This document shows, piece by piece, positions 22,255-34,900 of a stretch of 64,000 nucleotides of DNA. The DNA lies in contig CP136068.1 of assembly GCA_032622095.1 (NCBI GenBank), forward strand, positions 162,955,465 through 163,019,464, given 5' to 3'. This DNA comes from Siphonodentalium dalli (lineage: Eukaryota > Mollusca > Scaphopoda > Gadilida > Siphonodentaliidae). Each line of letters begins with the position of its first letter. The first letter of the stretch is position 1. The notes beneath the pieces were generated by a model. The model searched no databases. It saw only the letters and a list, made by a program, of their open reading frames with translations, and was not told the DNA's origin. Position numbers and translations under genes: made by a program.

Positions 22255-23240
22255 TTATATGTCTTTAACTTATGAATTTTTGTAATGTTATATCCAATTT
22301 TTCAGCCATTTGTTAGAACACGATATCGCCGCACAAACTACCGAAACCATTTGCGTACATGTAATATGAACAAACACAAGAAAATAGTAATGCCAACTAA
22401 AATAAAATGCGACAACAAAACATGACACGGATATAAAGGCCATAGACACAGATAAACAAATATGCATATATACTTCAATATATGAAATTGTTTTTTATTA
22501 TAAAAGATTTTATCTGACAATTCTTTATTCATTGACGAAATAAATCCGGGCCAAATATACCCTAAAAAAGCCTACCGCAAGTAATCCTGCGGCAACTCTT
22601 TGATGTCGCGGATTATTCACACCTCCCGTTCTGTCCCTGAAAAGAGTAGGTGCCTCTCTGCAATGGGATGCAGACCACGGGGTAAACACTGCTGACCACG
22701 CTATTAACATGGATGACCACGGCATGAACACGACTTCAACACGGAGTACACTCAGAGTGCATAATATGTCTTTAACTTATGAATTTTTGTAATGTTATAT
22801 CCAATTTTTCTGCCATTTGTTAGAACACGATATCGCCGCACAAACTACCGAAACCATTTGCGTACATGTAATATGAACAAACACAAGAAAATATTAATGC
22901 CAACTAAAATAAAATGCGACAACAAAACATGACACGGATATAAAGGCCATAGACACAGATAAACAAATATGCATATATATATATATATATATATAATTCA
23001 ATATATGAACTTGTTTTTTATTATAAAAGATTTTATCTGACAATTCTTTATTCACTGACGAAATCAATCCGGGCCAAAATAACCGAAAAAATCCTACCGC
23101 AAGTAATACTGCGGCAACTCTTTGATGTCACGGATTATTCACACCTCCCGCATTGTCCCTGAAAAGAGTAGGTGCCGCTCTGCATTGGGGTGCAGACCAC
23201 GCCGTAAACACGGCTGACCACGCTATTAACACGGCATGAA
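22255..23240 (+). repeat. Tandem duplication, period 508 bp
   Basis: GTCTTTAACTTATGAATTTT at 22261 recurs at 22769 and the similarity continues through ATTGTCCCTGAAAAGAGTAG to the GACCACG word arrays. The second copy has an expanded (AT)n at about 22975. Confidence 0.88.
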
Positions 23241-23578
23241 CACGACTTCAACACGACTTCAACACGACTTCAACACGGATGACCACGGCGTGCACTCATA
23301 TGACCACGGCATGTACACGCCGTGTTCAGACCGTTTTTGAACACGCTGGCCATTTTGCCGTAATTGATCACGCTAAGAACACGACTTCAACACGGATGAC
23401 CACGGCGTGAACTCGGGTGACCACGGCATGTACACGCCGTGTTCAAACCGTTTTTGAACACGCTGGCCATTTTTCTGAAGTTGACCACGCTAAGACCACG
23501 CGCAATTTTTCCGTGTTTTTTCCGTGTTAAAATGTTGACCACGCGTGGTTTTGAAAAAACCACGGGCCTTGTACTGTA

Positions 23579-23968
23579 TGACATTTTGGAAGATCAGTTC
23601 CGGTATATATAAGTTTTGCAATGCTTCGGTGGTCTATAGTATAGCTCCGTCGATGACAATGTTGTGTATTTACTTTGGTATCTAAATATATCATTGCGAA
23701 AAAGCAATATGGTCCATGCAGGAACTAATTATCATAGTATGCGAATACATTTGTAGTATGAACTGTTTACACAGGTCAAATATGCACTGGCCTATTGGTA
23801 CAGAGTATCACTTAATTATTTGTATTTTAACATATGCATGTACTTCGGGCTTTCATGTCTTCTATGTTTTATCTACAATATGGTTTGATTGTCAATATAT
23901 ATTAAAACTATAATATCAGTTTATTTTTAAATAGAAAACTAGTCCATAAACCTGATGTCTATAATCAG
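23579..23968. other. Short intergenic spacer between two large elements
   Basis: AT-rich, no exon or repeat recognised. It is the pre-insertion DNA between the elements at 20006-23576 and 23969-27347. Confidence 0.4.
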
Positions 23969-26900
23969 AGCAAAGCTCTATACATGCCCTTACCGAAATC
24001 ACAAGCCCTCGGTAAGCATTCAGGAAGGATTCGAATGCTTACAAATGAAGACTTAAATGAATCCTTATCTCAATCAATGCAATGGGCCAGTTACAGGCAA
24101 AATAAGCACTCGAAACAGAATTTAGCCCTCAATAGGGCCGAGTTATTTAAATGAGCTAAGTACTCCCATAAGCACTCAAAGGCTTATTAAGCCTTCGAGG
24201 GTTTAGCTCATTTAAATAAGTCGGCCCTATTGAAGGCTTGTTGGTTCCCGTAAGCACTCGAAGGCTAAATAAGACTTCATAATTTGCATATAAGGCTTCG
24301 AAGGCTTATATTTAAGGCTTCGAAGCCTTATATTTAAGGCTTCGAAGCCTTATATGCAAATGATGAAGGCTTAAATGAAGCCTTACGAACCATGTCTCGA
24401 ATCCTTAAATTGGTTCCCGAATGCTAAAGATTATGGTGAAATGATGGCCTGTTTTCATAGAGTTACTTATACTGCATGGAAATGAGGGATAACTCTATGC
24501 AGGATGCATGGAATATGGGTGGTGTCATCAAAATTGGATATCCATTCTGGAGATGTTAGAAATAACAAAACAATTATGAAGTGATAACAATTTTATATTT
24601 GTGAAATGAACAAATTTGAGTATATATGTATATCAAGAATTTATGTTAGCTGTCACTATCATGTCCATGTTTAATGTAATTTGATTTATGTACTCTCAGG
24701 CTCCATGTAGGTCGCCCCTAGCTGATAAATTGTTTAGGATATGTCAATTCCACTGGCGATGCATGCAGTCTCAGTCTTCTTTTCTGGGAGTCGTTTTCAA
24801 ATTCTGAAATGAGAAATAGTAAACAAATTTTAAATTATGTTTACATCAGAAATAACTGAAATGATATTATTATGTTTCAGAAAATGAGTTATGTGATTGA
24901 TACAGTTGTTTGTAAATTTATCAAAATTGTATTGGACTGAATATCAATATTTTTAGCTAGCATTGAACTATTAAAATGCCAAAAAATTATATTGGTGATG
25001 TTTTTAGTGGATTTAACATCTGATAAACCAACCTTTGAGTGATAATCAGTTTATGATATCATTATGGCATATCCAAAATTGAGATTATATAGCTGATTAG
25101 ATATTCTATATGTGTGCATTAACTGGAAGGAAATGGTTCAAATAATAAGAAAATAAGATATCCAATTTATAATATAATGCTACTTTTATAATGCTAATTT
25201 AACTTACTTTTTGCATTAATGCCCTTTGCTGTCATTTTCTTGTTAAATAGGAAATCATTGGACCAGCGATATGGTTTCATATAGGTTCCTATATCAATAT
25301 GCTCCTATAGGATATACATCCAACATGGCGGCGCGTCCCGTATCCAATCACGTGATTAAGAACGCTCTATATTACCAGTTTTGGAACACATTGGCTCCCC
25401 TGCATTTAAATTACCATAGGTTCAAACAAGACGTGTATTAATGCTTGTTCAATATGCCAACATTATCTTCCTCTGAAATTGATGTTACCATATACTAATA
25501 ATTAATTAATTATGAATAATAAATAGATTATGTACACTGAAAATTCATAAAACACCAGAAGTCAACACAACCTTTTTAGTATTTACCCAAATATCAATTC
25601 ATGCAGTTAATTGTCAACAGATGGAGATTGTAAGTTTAAAAATCAATGCACAAAATTGAGCAGTTATTTTAAAGTCACAGAAAAATTATGATACCATGCA
25701 TCTATTTAATGCTGAATTTTTAAAATAACAGTTAAATAGATGGTATCATTGTTTTCTTTGCTGACCCCAACATTATTTTTGTAACTCCATGCAAATTGTA
25801 ATGCTGACAATTAATTGACCTGTATCTGTCAGGCAACCTCAGCAAAATTTCATATTTTTTGGAGACCTGTCAATTTAAAATGTTATTAACTTTTAATTAA
25901 ATTGCCAGTTATTTATAATACTTAAATTACGAATAAAGTATAAATATAAACATCATCCTATATGTTATAATTTGATAAAATAAATGCAAAGTATATACTC
26001 ACCTGAATTTAAACTATCAGTAAATAATCCTGCATGTGACATAAAGAAAACCAATATAAACCATGACTTCCCATTGTGAGCTATCCAAAGTTTGTGAAGT
26101 CTGAGAAAATTCCATCTGGTCTCAATTTGCATTGAGGGCAAGTCAGGGTGATTACATAACAGGTACTCATAGACACAGAGTAAAGCAGTTGTCCCAATTA
26201 AATAGTAGGATTGATTACAATGTTAAAGTGATTTATTACTGGCAATGAGATGAATCAGACTTATACAGGGATGTGGCTAGAGGGTCTCCATTGGGCAAGG
26301 GGGTGTTCACCTTGGAATTTCCAACTACATTTCCTCCCTTGCACCAAACCCCCAAATTGCACCCCCCCCTTGGGCATTGATTTTTCTCTATTGGTACCTT
26401 GGATGATATAGACTAGCTGTTCTGAATTATCAGTGGGCCAAAATATCTTGAGAAAAATATAGAGATCTTGAGAAAATTGCAAAATCTCCTATAAAATTAT
26501 TTATTGCTATAGGTTGTCTCAAAATGTCCTTAACCATGGCAATTTTCCTATATGAAATACGGTCCTATAATTTTCCTAATGTGAATCGTCATTTCCAATA
26601 TGATTCCTATAGGTTCCTATATGACATTTCCATATGGGGTCCTACAAGTTGAAAAATTATTAATTGTATTAATTATTTAATTAATTTTAATTTATTAAAA
26701 TTCGGATTAAACCACAATATTTACACCATGTGAAAGCTTGATAAATTCTGAATATTTTCAAATGTATATTGCCAAACAAATTGTTAAAACTACAAATTTG
26801 CCAAATAATTATAAATTTTTCCATATATTTCTCCATGTTGGACTTGGTTAATTTGCAGCTTCAGATTCAGAACAGTTTTGTATTGAATTTGTATTCTAAG

Positions 26901-27347
26901 TCGAGCATCGAGGGCTAAGAGGCCAACAATATATTGAAGCCTTAATTTGAATGCTGATTTTAGAGTCATATGTCTGGCTGAAGTCTAAGTTTTATTAGTT
27001 AACAGAAAATGTTAGCCTTCGCCACAAGCCCTCATTTTCCAGAGTGCTTATGTGGGAGACCTAAGGATTCGATTCCTTATCGAGTGCTTATACCTGCCCG
27101 GCTGCACTGCATCTTAATCACTCGAGTCCTAAGCGAGTGCATTCGAGTCCTAAGCGAGTGCTTACTGTGATCGATATAAGCACTCAAGTCCTAAGCGAGT
27201 GCTTACTGTGATCGATATAAGTACTCGAGTCCTAAGCGAATGCTTATTGTGATTGACATAAGCATTCGAATCCTTGGCGAATCCTTGTTGAAGGCTTATT
27301 AAGCCTTCATGCTCGGTAAGGGTGTATATATAGCGTTTAGCTCTGCT
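23969..27347. mobile_element. 3.4-kb inverted-repeat element with AAGGCTTCGA / GCACTCGAGTCC word arrays
   Basis: Left AGCAAAGCTCTATACATGCC then CTTACCGA; right end inverted AGCAGAGCTAAACGCTATAT then ACACCCTTACCGA. Subterminal arrays hold GGCTTCGAAGCC palindromes (24280-24360), AAGCACTCGAAGGC and, at the right, CACTCGAGTCCTAAGCGAGT units (27110-27250). The interior (24500-26990) is AT-rich with TCCTATAGG-type words and no recognisable ORF. No clear target duplication. Confidence 0.65.
27110..27260 (+). repeat. Array of ACTCGAGTCCTAAGCGAGTG units
   Basis: About five units of GTCCTAAGCGAGTGCTTACT then GTGATCGATATAAGCACTC, period about 45 bp, inside the right end of the 3.4-kb element. Confidence 0.8.
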
Positions 27348-27349
27348 TG

Positions 27350-28284
27350 AATAGTTGAATCCACCAACTAATGGAAAACAAGAAAACAAAAGTAAATACT
27401 CTCCCATTTATATGACTATATTCTACCTACATGCTGTGATATTTTAGTCTAACACAATCTTTACTAATAAACCAAGCAATAACAAAAATTTATTCCAAAA
27501 CCGGAATAAGAAATATTTGTTTATGGCCGCATGTTAATACCACTTTGTTGACACCTTTGGATTATCAGTGTGGGTATGTTAACTTAATTGTTCATTGTCT
27601 ATAGGATTGAAATCCAACTGATAAGGATTAGAGACAAGTTTCTCATTTTTCGATCACGCTATAATAATATGTCAGTAAAATAAGTTAAATATTGTGTGGG
27701 TGGAGTTAACACCTTCACTGTCGTAATAAGATAAATATTGTGTGGGTGGAGTTAACACCTTCACTGAAGGCTTGTGTGGTCTCATCAGCCGTCAATAAAT
27801 CATAATTAATTTAATTAGTATCGCCTTTTTTTAATTTATAGTTCCCGGGCTATATGCAGTGAATTAATGACACTGATGTATATGGGGTCTGCCATCTAAT
27901 CACTGCAATGGCAGAGGACTGATTGTTGATTAGACTTTTGTGGTGTGCACATCGTAGTTGTGATAATTAATGAGTTACTTCAATAATTTCTTGAAATATC
28001 TTTCTACAAGATGTTTTCAACTTCCTGTTTTAATTATACCTTTTGGAGACATAAAGTAACTTAATCAACATTTTTAATTCTACGAAAGTTGGAAAAAAAA
28101 TAAGTGAGTATAATTTATTATTTTTACAAATTGATATGTCAAATGATACACAAGGTGATTGTCATTTGAAACAGGCCATTATTAAATAAATGTAACTTAA
28201 TCAACATTTTTGATAAAAGGTACATTTACAGGTATCACCTGGTATCACCTTGAAGTTTATTGACACCGACACCATACTAACGCT
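27350..28284. other. Intergenic, possible upstream region of NIT2 copy 2
   Basis: Holds a direct repeat of AAATATTGTGTGGGTGGAGT then TAACACCTTCACTG at about 27690 and 27735. The first coding exon of copy 2 (ATG plus about one codon) should lie in or before this region, but I cannot identify it with confidence. Confidence 0.4.
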
Positions 28285-28606
28285 GAAGGGGTCACTCTCA
28301 CAAAAAAAAGTGCTGAAGGGTACACATGGTTTGAAAATGTGCTGAAGGGTACACAGGGTTTGTGATCGGCGCTAACACCGTTACTTAAACTGTGTTTCTG
28401 AATGTCTGGCACCCATTAGCAGTTTGTTTTCAGTTCATTTTAATGTTCATTGGAACGTAAACTGTTATTCTCTAACAGAAATCATGGCAGATACAAAAAC
28501 TATATATAAACGCATTTAAAACGACATTTCAAAACCTGTGTACCCTTCAGCACATTTTCAAAACCTGTGTACCCTTCAGCACGTTTTTTTGGTGAGAGTG
28601 ACAACA
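28285..28606. mobile_element. Inverted-repeat MITE GTCACTCTCAC..GTGAGAGTGAC
   Basis: GTCACTCTCAC, AAGTGCTGAAGGGTACAC and a second GTGCTGAAGGGTACAC at 28290-28355 are inverted at 28533-28606. CATACTAAC occurs just outside both ends. It lies about 200 bp upstream of the first recognised exon of copy 2. Confidence 0.7.
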
Positions 28607-28697
28607 TACTAACATCCAAATAATCAGAAATAATTTATTATTATCGGCTCAATTAACAAATTACAATAATAGCTAATCGGGCCAAGTTCAGACTTAT

Positions 28698-28795
28698 TAT
28701 TTGACTTGCTTCATTGTTATTTGACTCGCTTCATTGTTATTTGACTCGCTTGTAATACATTGATGTTGTTATTTGACTCGCTTCATTGATGGAGA
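28698..28795 (+). repeat. Short repeat TTATTTGACTCGCTTCATTG
   Basis: Four imperfect units, 20-25 bp each, directly upstream of the exon acceptor at 28811. Confidence 0.75.
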
Positions 28796-28811
28796 TTTAA
28801 TATTTTGGCAG

Positions 28812-28930
28812 CATTCAGACTGGGACTGATTCAGCTTGCAGTGAATTCTGTCAAGAACGACAACTTAGCTCGAGCGCGGAATCTGGTGAATGAAGCAGCT
28901 AACAAAGGAGCACAAGTTATCTCCCTTCCT
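28812..28930 (+). CDS. NIT2: NIT2 copy 2, N-terminal exon
   Basis: Acceptor TATTTTGGCAG ends at 28811 and donor CCT|GTAAGA follows 28930. It encodes [16 protein letters not shown] through AQVISLP. There is no ATG in frame at the start (TTG precedes), so translation must begin in a short upstream exon. Confidence 0.9.
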
Positions 28931-31900
28931 GTAAGACCACAATTAAATATATCCCATTATCATTTATGCACATTATTTCATGTATGATATAAATAGACAG
29001 ACCGACTTCACTGTGTAGAGGTCTCAAGAGGTCACATGCTTGTAGTCACTACTGTAGGTACATGTGTATCACTTGGTCATTCAAAATGTGTGGGAAACGT
29101 TTTCCCTACAACATGGCTTTATACCCACAATGGCGATTACCAACTTTGTTCACAATGACCGTTAATACTATAGTAGAGTATGTGATCATGGTATAAATAG
29201 ATATAACTTATCTGAACAGAGAAGATTTTATTGACCAAGCATGTTAAAGGTACTCACAGTGGGTAAATGTGCAAACAATTAAAAGTCTGTAAAACATCAC
29301 CTCTAAGAGGAACATAAAGAAATAGATAAACAGTGTTCTTATATTCATTATTGATAATTCTCCAATGATGAAATTTCATGTGTTGAAACCATTTGATGTA
29401 AACAAACATCGCTAATCATGTAGTACTAAGTTCAAATATTTTAGTCTGAATATGATTTTCAGAATATTTCTCAAGGCTTTGACCTTTTCCAATGTCTACC
29501 ATTAAGTTTTTATTGAACTTTCATACTTTGAACGAAGTCAATTTATTTGTTCACGAACTTGCATCTTGATTATAGTTGTTTTATAGACTTCCATGTTATT
29601 TCACATGAACCCACTTCGAAAGTTATGGGTCCTTTTAAGCACAAGCAGGTATTTATTGAAAGTCAAATGAGTCCAATAAAGGAGTGTTATGTGTTGTTGA
29701 TATGTGATAATGGACCAGGCTGTGGTGGAGGTAGGTGCCACTGGGAGCCACATATTATAATCTTTGTGTCAATATTTGAATGTAAATACATCATCCTAGC
29801 CCTTCCTAATTACAAGTAAATGCATGAAACATATGATATTTTTCTCCTTAAAATACAGATTTTTTAGAATCACCAATCAGTCGCATTCAATACAAATTGA
29901 ACTCAGTATATTTCGTCTCTTTCAGGAGTGCTTTAACTCTCCGTATGGAACTTCTTACTTTAAAGAATACTCGGAGAAGATTCCTGGAGCTTCTACCCAG
30001 ATGCTTTCATGTGCCGCGAAAGAAAATAAGGTCTTCTTAATTGGAGGTGAGCTCACAAAATAAGGTCATTTCAATTGGAGGTGAGCTCACAAAATAAGGT
30101 GTTCTTAATTGGATATGAGCTCGTAAAATAAGGTCATCTTAATTGGAGGTGAGCTCGTAAAATAAGGTCATTTCAATTGGAGGTGAGCTCACAAAATAAG
30201 GTCATCTTAATTGGAGGTGAGCTCGTAAAATAAGATCATCTTAATTGGAGGTGAGCTCGTAAAATAAGGTCATCTTAATTGGAGGTGAGCTCGTAAAATA
30301 AGGTCATCTTAATTGGAGGTGAGCTCGTAAAATAAGGTCATCTTAATTGGAGGTGAGCTCGTAAAATAAGGTCATCTTAATTGGAGGTGAGCTCGTAAAA
30401 TAAGGTCATCTTAATTGGAGGTGAGCTCACAAAATAAGGTCTTCTTAATTGGAGGTGAGCTCATAAAATAACGTCTTATTAATTGGAGGTGAGCTCACAA
30501 AATAATGTCTTACTAACGAAAACGATTTCGCCATCGAGAGTCACTGTATTTAATTAATATATAAGAATGACGCTTCTTGTTGTCAATTTGGATATAATAT
30601 TTATAAAATTTACTACTTTGAGTAAGATTATTCTCCATTTCTATTTGATCACCCTACCGGAGTGTTTCACATCACTTTAACAATTCGTTTAAATGTTTTT
30701 CATTTTTTCTTACATTTTTTAACAATTATAAAAAATAATATATAATTTGTTAGGCCAATGCATTCTCTTATATATGTGAGGCGACCTATGGTCGACTCGC
30801 ATATATAAGAGAATGCGTTGGTACATGGTTTTTCAGGAAGCTCCCATCATGAAATGATTTCATAGTTAGCTCTAAATGGTTTGTCTCTCTGTTTTTTTCC
30901 TTTTTTATTTTGGTGTTAAATTTAAGACCGTATGACTATCCGGGTGTCAAAGCATCATAAATATGGCTCGGCGGCACCAGATGATTGGGGCGTACAAATA
31001 ATTAAATTAAAAAAATAATTCCCAATCTACCTACCCTACCCAGGTGTTAGCAGAAACACGGATCTATTTTTTATGACTTACTAGCAGAATAGAGTGCCCT
31101 AAAAACCTTAAAATTGTTGTGGAATTGCCTCAAATTTGAGGTCTCATTGTGAGAACCATGAAAAATACAAAACTTCTTTGACAAGAATTCAACATCCTGA
31201 ACATAGCGAAATGAACGTAGGCGGAGTCAAGTCTGAGTTTAGTGTGCCTGTCATTTCCAGAATGAGTTTTCACCAATTGGGAACTTCAATCTGAGTCTAT
31301 GTCTCCCATAGCAGATCAGGCCATGCAGAATGAGGTCCCCAGAGGGTGAATTTAGTGATGCTAGCCCACTATGCAGGATAGCATCACTAAATTCACCCTC
31401 TGGGGACGGGTCCTACTAAACAACGAACACAAACGAACATAAACGAACACAGGTCCAAAAAGCGGAATAGAAGGGTGAAATTTGGTTTGTGTGTGCGTGT
31501 GGGTCCACTCTATGTGTATGTGGTGTTATTTCCAACTTTTATCACTTAATTTTTACACGCCCGTTTGAAAAAACGGCCGTATTATAGTATTGGTCTGTCC
31601 ATCCGTCCGGGCGTCCGTCGAGCCGGGCGTCCGTTAACCTGGTTTCCGGATGATAACTTTAGTTAGAGTGAACCAAATTTAATAAAATTTGGTATGTGGG
31701 TTTATTAGGAGAAAAGACAGCTCAAGTTCGAATTTGGGTTCCGTCCGTCAATTTTCACCGGAGTTATGCCCCTTATTTGACGTAATTTGACTTAGAAAAT
31801 CCCTGAAATTTGTTGTCCGGATGATAACTTTACTAGAGCTTATCGGATTCAATGATAATTTGGTATATTACTTTCTCCCACCAAAACACAGGTCAAGTTC

Positions 31901-34900
31901 AAATTTGGGTTCCATCTGCCAATTTTCCCCAGAGAGGGCGTATTTTGCACGCCCAGCGTAGCTCTTGTTGAGTTATTAGCATTATTTGAATACAAAGCTA
32001 CTAAACAACGAACACAAACGAACATAAGATTAGCCGTATTGCAAAGGTGTTAATTAACTACGGCTTACTCTTTGCATATCTGTGAGTTGTTTTTACTGCA
32101 AGGTGATTGTCAGTTTTGTCACTGATGGCAATAAAAACACGGGAAACATCAGAGGTCGGCGGTATGTATGAATTCATGTATGAATGTGATCCGAAGTACG
32201 AACTATTGTTTCGCACACAGCCACACATACATATGGTTCTTTCTAAGTTTAATTTCGTCGTCATTCGTGCCGGAGTCGCGGGCGGGAGAGGATCTGTACC
32301 TTCGGATGCGCCACAGACCATCGGCCCGGCACGGATCACTCACCGGCTTATCTGCAGGAATAGCCAGCATGGACCGGATTAGTCCGACGCTGGTACCCAG
32401 TGTCGACCGGCTGTGCTGTATGCCACGGATTAGCCTGGATAACTCGACAGCCATTATCTGATCCCGCTTCGATCTCAGATTTTGGTTGTCGAGTTAGCTC
32501 TGTTGACAGAATGGAGGGCGAAGTACTTTGCTGGAAACCCTGCCGTCTCCTGCTAATGGATCACCAGAGCGGGAGAGTTGGACTTCGGACACCAGCGAGG
32601 GAAGATGCCCTTCAGGACGTCAACGAGATGATGCCAGGAGAAGACAGGAGCTGCTGGATAAAAGTTACCAGGACACCCGGACGACTTCCAGCTGGCCTTA
32701 ATTCTTCTCCTTGGATTTGACCATACCATCTCGTCAGCCATCCCTTTGGAGCAGCCTGGACTCCGGATACCATCTAGCAGGAGTCCACCTTCACCACAAC
32801 CGTCACCGACGAGGCACCAACACCTGCTGGGACACTGCAGCTACCATCAACCTGCAGTGTTCCAGGGGGCTAAACACCCCCTCGTCTGGACACCAACGAC
32901 GGAAAGAACAAGAATTTGCATACAAAAGAAAGAAAAAATGCTTCTTCCTTCTTTTTTTTTATGTAAATAAAGGCTAAAAATGAGGGGTTAGGGAATGGGC
33001 CTCTCGGCCCATTCGAGAATCCCGGGGTTAGCCCCCCTCCAAACACTCCCTATATAATTTCGTCGTTCGATTTTCCACTTCTCCTCGATAGAGGATATTA
33101 TGTTCGTTATTTTTATCAGTCGAAAAAGTTGCACATCAAATTTGTTCAACTTCCATCTTAAGATTACTACAGATAAGGTCAGTCCCGTCGTAGCGACTTG
33201 CAGCGACATGAAGTTGAACAAAATTTATGCAGTTTGATCGGTTGTTGTGTTTTATAATGGACATGACAGTTCGCCAGACTTGTGTCTGTTTTTCCTATTT
33301 CAATGCGGAAGCGCAGTTGTTTTCTGAATTTAATTGGTGTAGTGAGAATATCTCAGACCACACGTATACACTTATACATGTATATGTATTATGTTTTCGG
33401 ACCTTTTTCGTGTGTTGATCGATCATATTTTGTGGGCATGGAACTATGTCTCATGTACCCGTCCACGGTAATAACTATAACCGAGAAATCTTTAGAATAT
33501 TGTGTTGTTGGAGAACAAATCAATGTGACCAACAGTCTAGCAGATGGTGAACCAAAGCATTATCAAATGACCTCAACGTTAGTTATTAACTGAGTTGTTC
33601 CTTCGAAAATCCAAAGGATGGAACCAGTCTGGCTTTCATGTTTTGTTTTTGGTGAAATTGGTTATTAGGGAAATTCTGTTACGTGTATCTACCGAAAATA
33701 TTCGCTCCTAATAAATACTAGTTTAGAGTGCACTAACCTTTTCACAGGCTTGTCTGATAATGTGCGCGAGACATAGCTCCAAACCTCAACAGATCTACTT
33801 ACATATTAACCTAACTATTTATTATATCGTTGACATGTTTTAGTCGATAATACACTCCCCATTTGAGCCAAATAGACCAACTGAACGAAAATGGCACCAT
33901 CCTTGATATTTCTGTGGCATACTAGTACTTATGTCACATTATTGCCTCGTTAACATTCTGATATGTAAATATAAGAAATCAATTATTGTTTCGTTCATTT
34001 CCATGGTGTGTGAATGCTTGTGAACCTGGAAAATGTTAGAAGTGATTCTGCATGTCACGCCATTTTCAGGCCTATATATGCATTCTTACCCATTAAATTG
34101 AAAGAGACAAACATTCGTTTCCCAAAATGGCAAAGAATAGTGACCACTCGCTCATATACTCTAAGAGAATCCCCTCACAAACCGCGAGAGAAAATACAAC
34201 ATATTTCTTGATTAACTGCTGTCGAATTTAACCACATAGGCCTACATAAAATGGAAGAAAAATTCAGGCTAGAGAGTTCTATCTCCATGTGCACTCTGAT
34301 CCGGAAGCGAGACGATGGTTTCGTAAGCAAAAGGGTTCTATCTCTAAATACATTTATTATAAAACTGGCAAGTTTCTAGATCGGAGACTTCGGATATAAT
34401 AATATTTTGGTTAGCTTTAACATTTTAAAACATGACGACACACACTGAAAACGATTTACTTGGTAATTCCCGTCTCGAAATTTCAACATAGATTTCCCAA
34501 CAAAATGATAAATGTTGGATAGAACCATCTGATCTGATTCTCACATGACGATATATAAGCTCGATAAAAAGAGCAACTCAAATGTTTTGTTAGATATGCA
34601 TTAAAACGCCGACCTTGATGTTTCCCGTGTTTTATTGCCATCAGTGACAAAACTGACAATCACCTTGCAGTAAAAATAACTCACAGATGTGCAAAGAGTA
34701 AGCCGTAGTTAATTAACACCTTTGCAATACGGCTAATCTTATGTTCGTTTGTGTTCGTTGTTTAGTAACTTTGTATTCAAATAATGCTAATAACTAAAAA
34801 AATAAGTGATCAAAGTTAGAAATAACACCACATACACATAGAGTGGACCCACAAACCAAATTTCACCCTTCTATTCAGCTTTTTGGACCTGTGTTCGTTT

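Larger units (their letters stand above)
20006..23576. mobile_element. 3.6-kb TA-flanked inverted-repeat element with GACCACGG/GAACACGG word arrays
   Basis: Left end CAGTATAAGGCCCGTGGTTT and right end (inverted) CAGTACAAGGCCCGTGGTTT are flanked by TA, a Tc1/mariner-like target signature. Both ends hold dense arrays of GACCACGG, GAACACGG and their complements (20040-20350, 20820-20940, 22675-22745, 23195-23530). Internal duplications: about 20210-20820 repeated at 20823-21430, and 22255-22735 repeated at 22763-23240. A reverse family-E MITE lies at 21893-22095. No transposase frame found, so it is non-autonomous or decayed. Confidence 0.75.

Noticed and set aside
28805-28811. TTG start codon for NIT2 copy 2
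   Set aside because: The TTG lies in the polypyrimidine/acceptor sequence; phase and family structure point to a short upstream exon instead.
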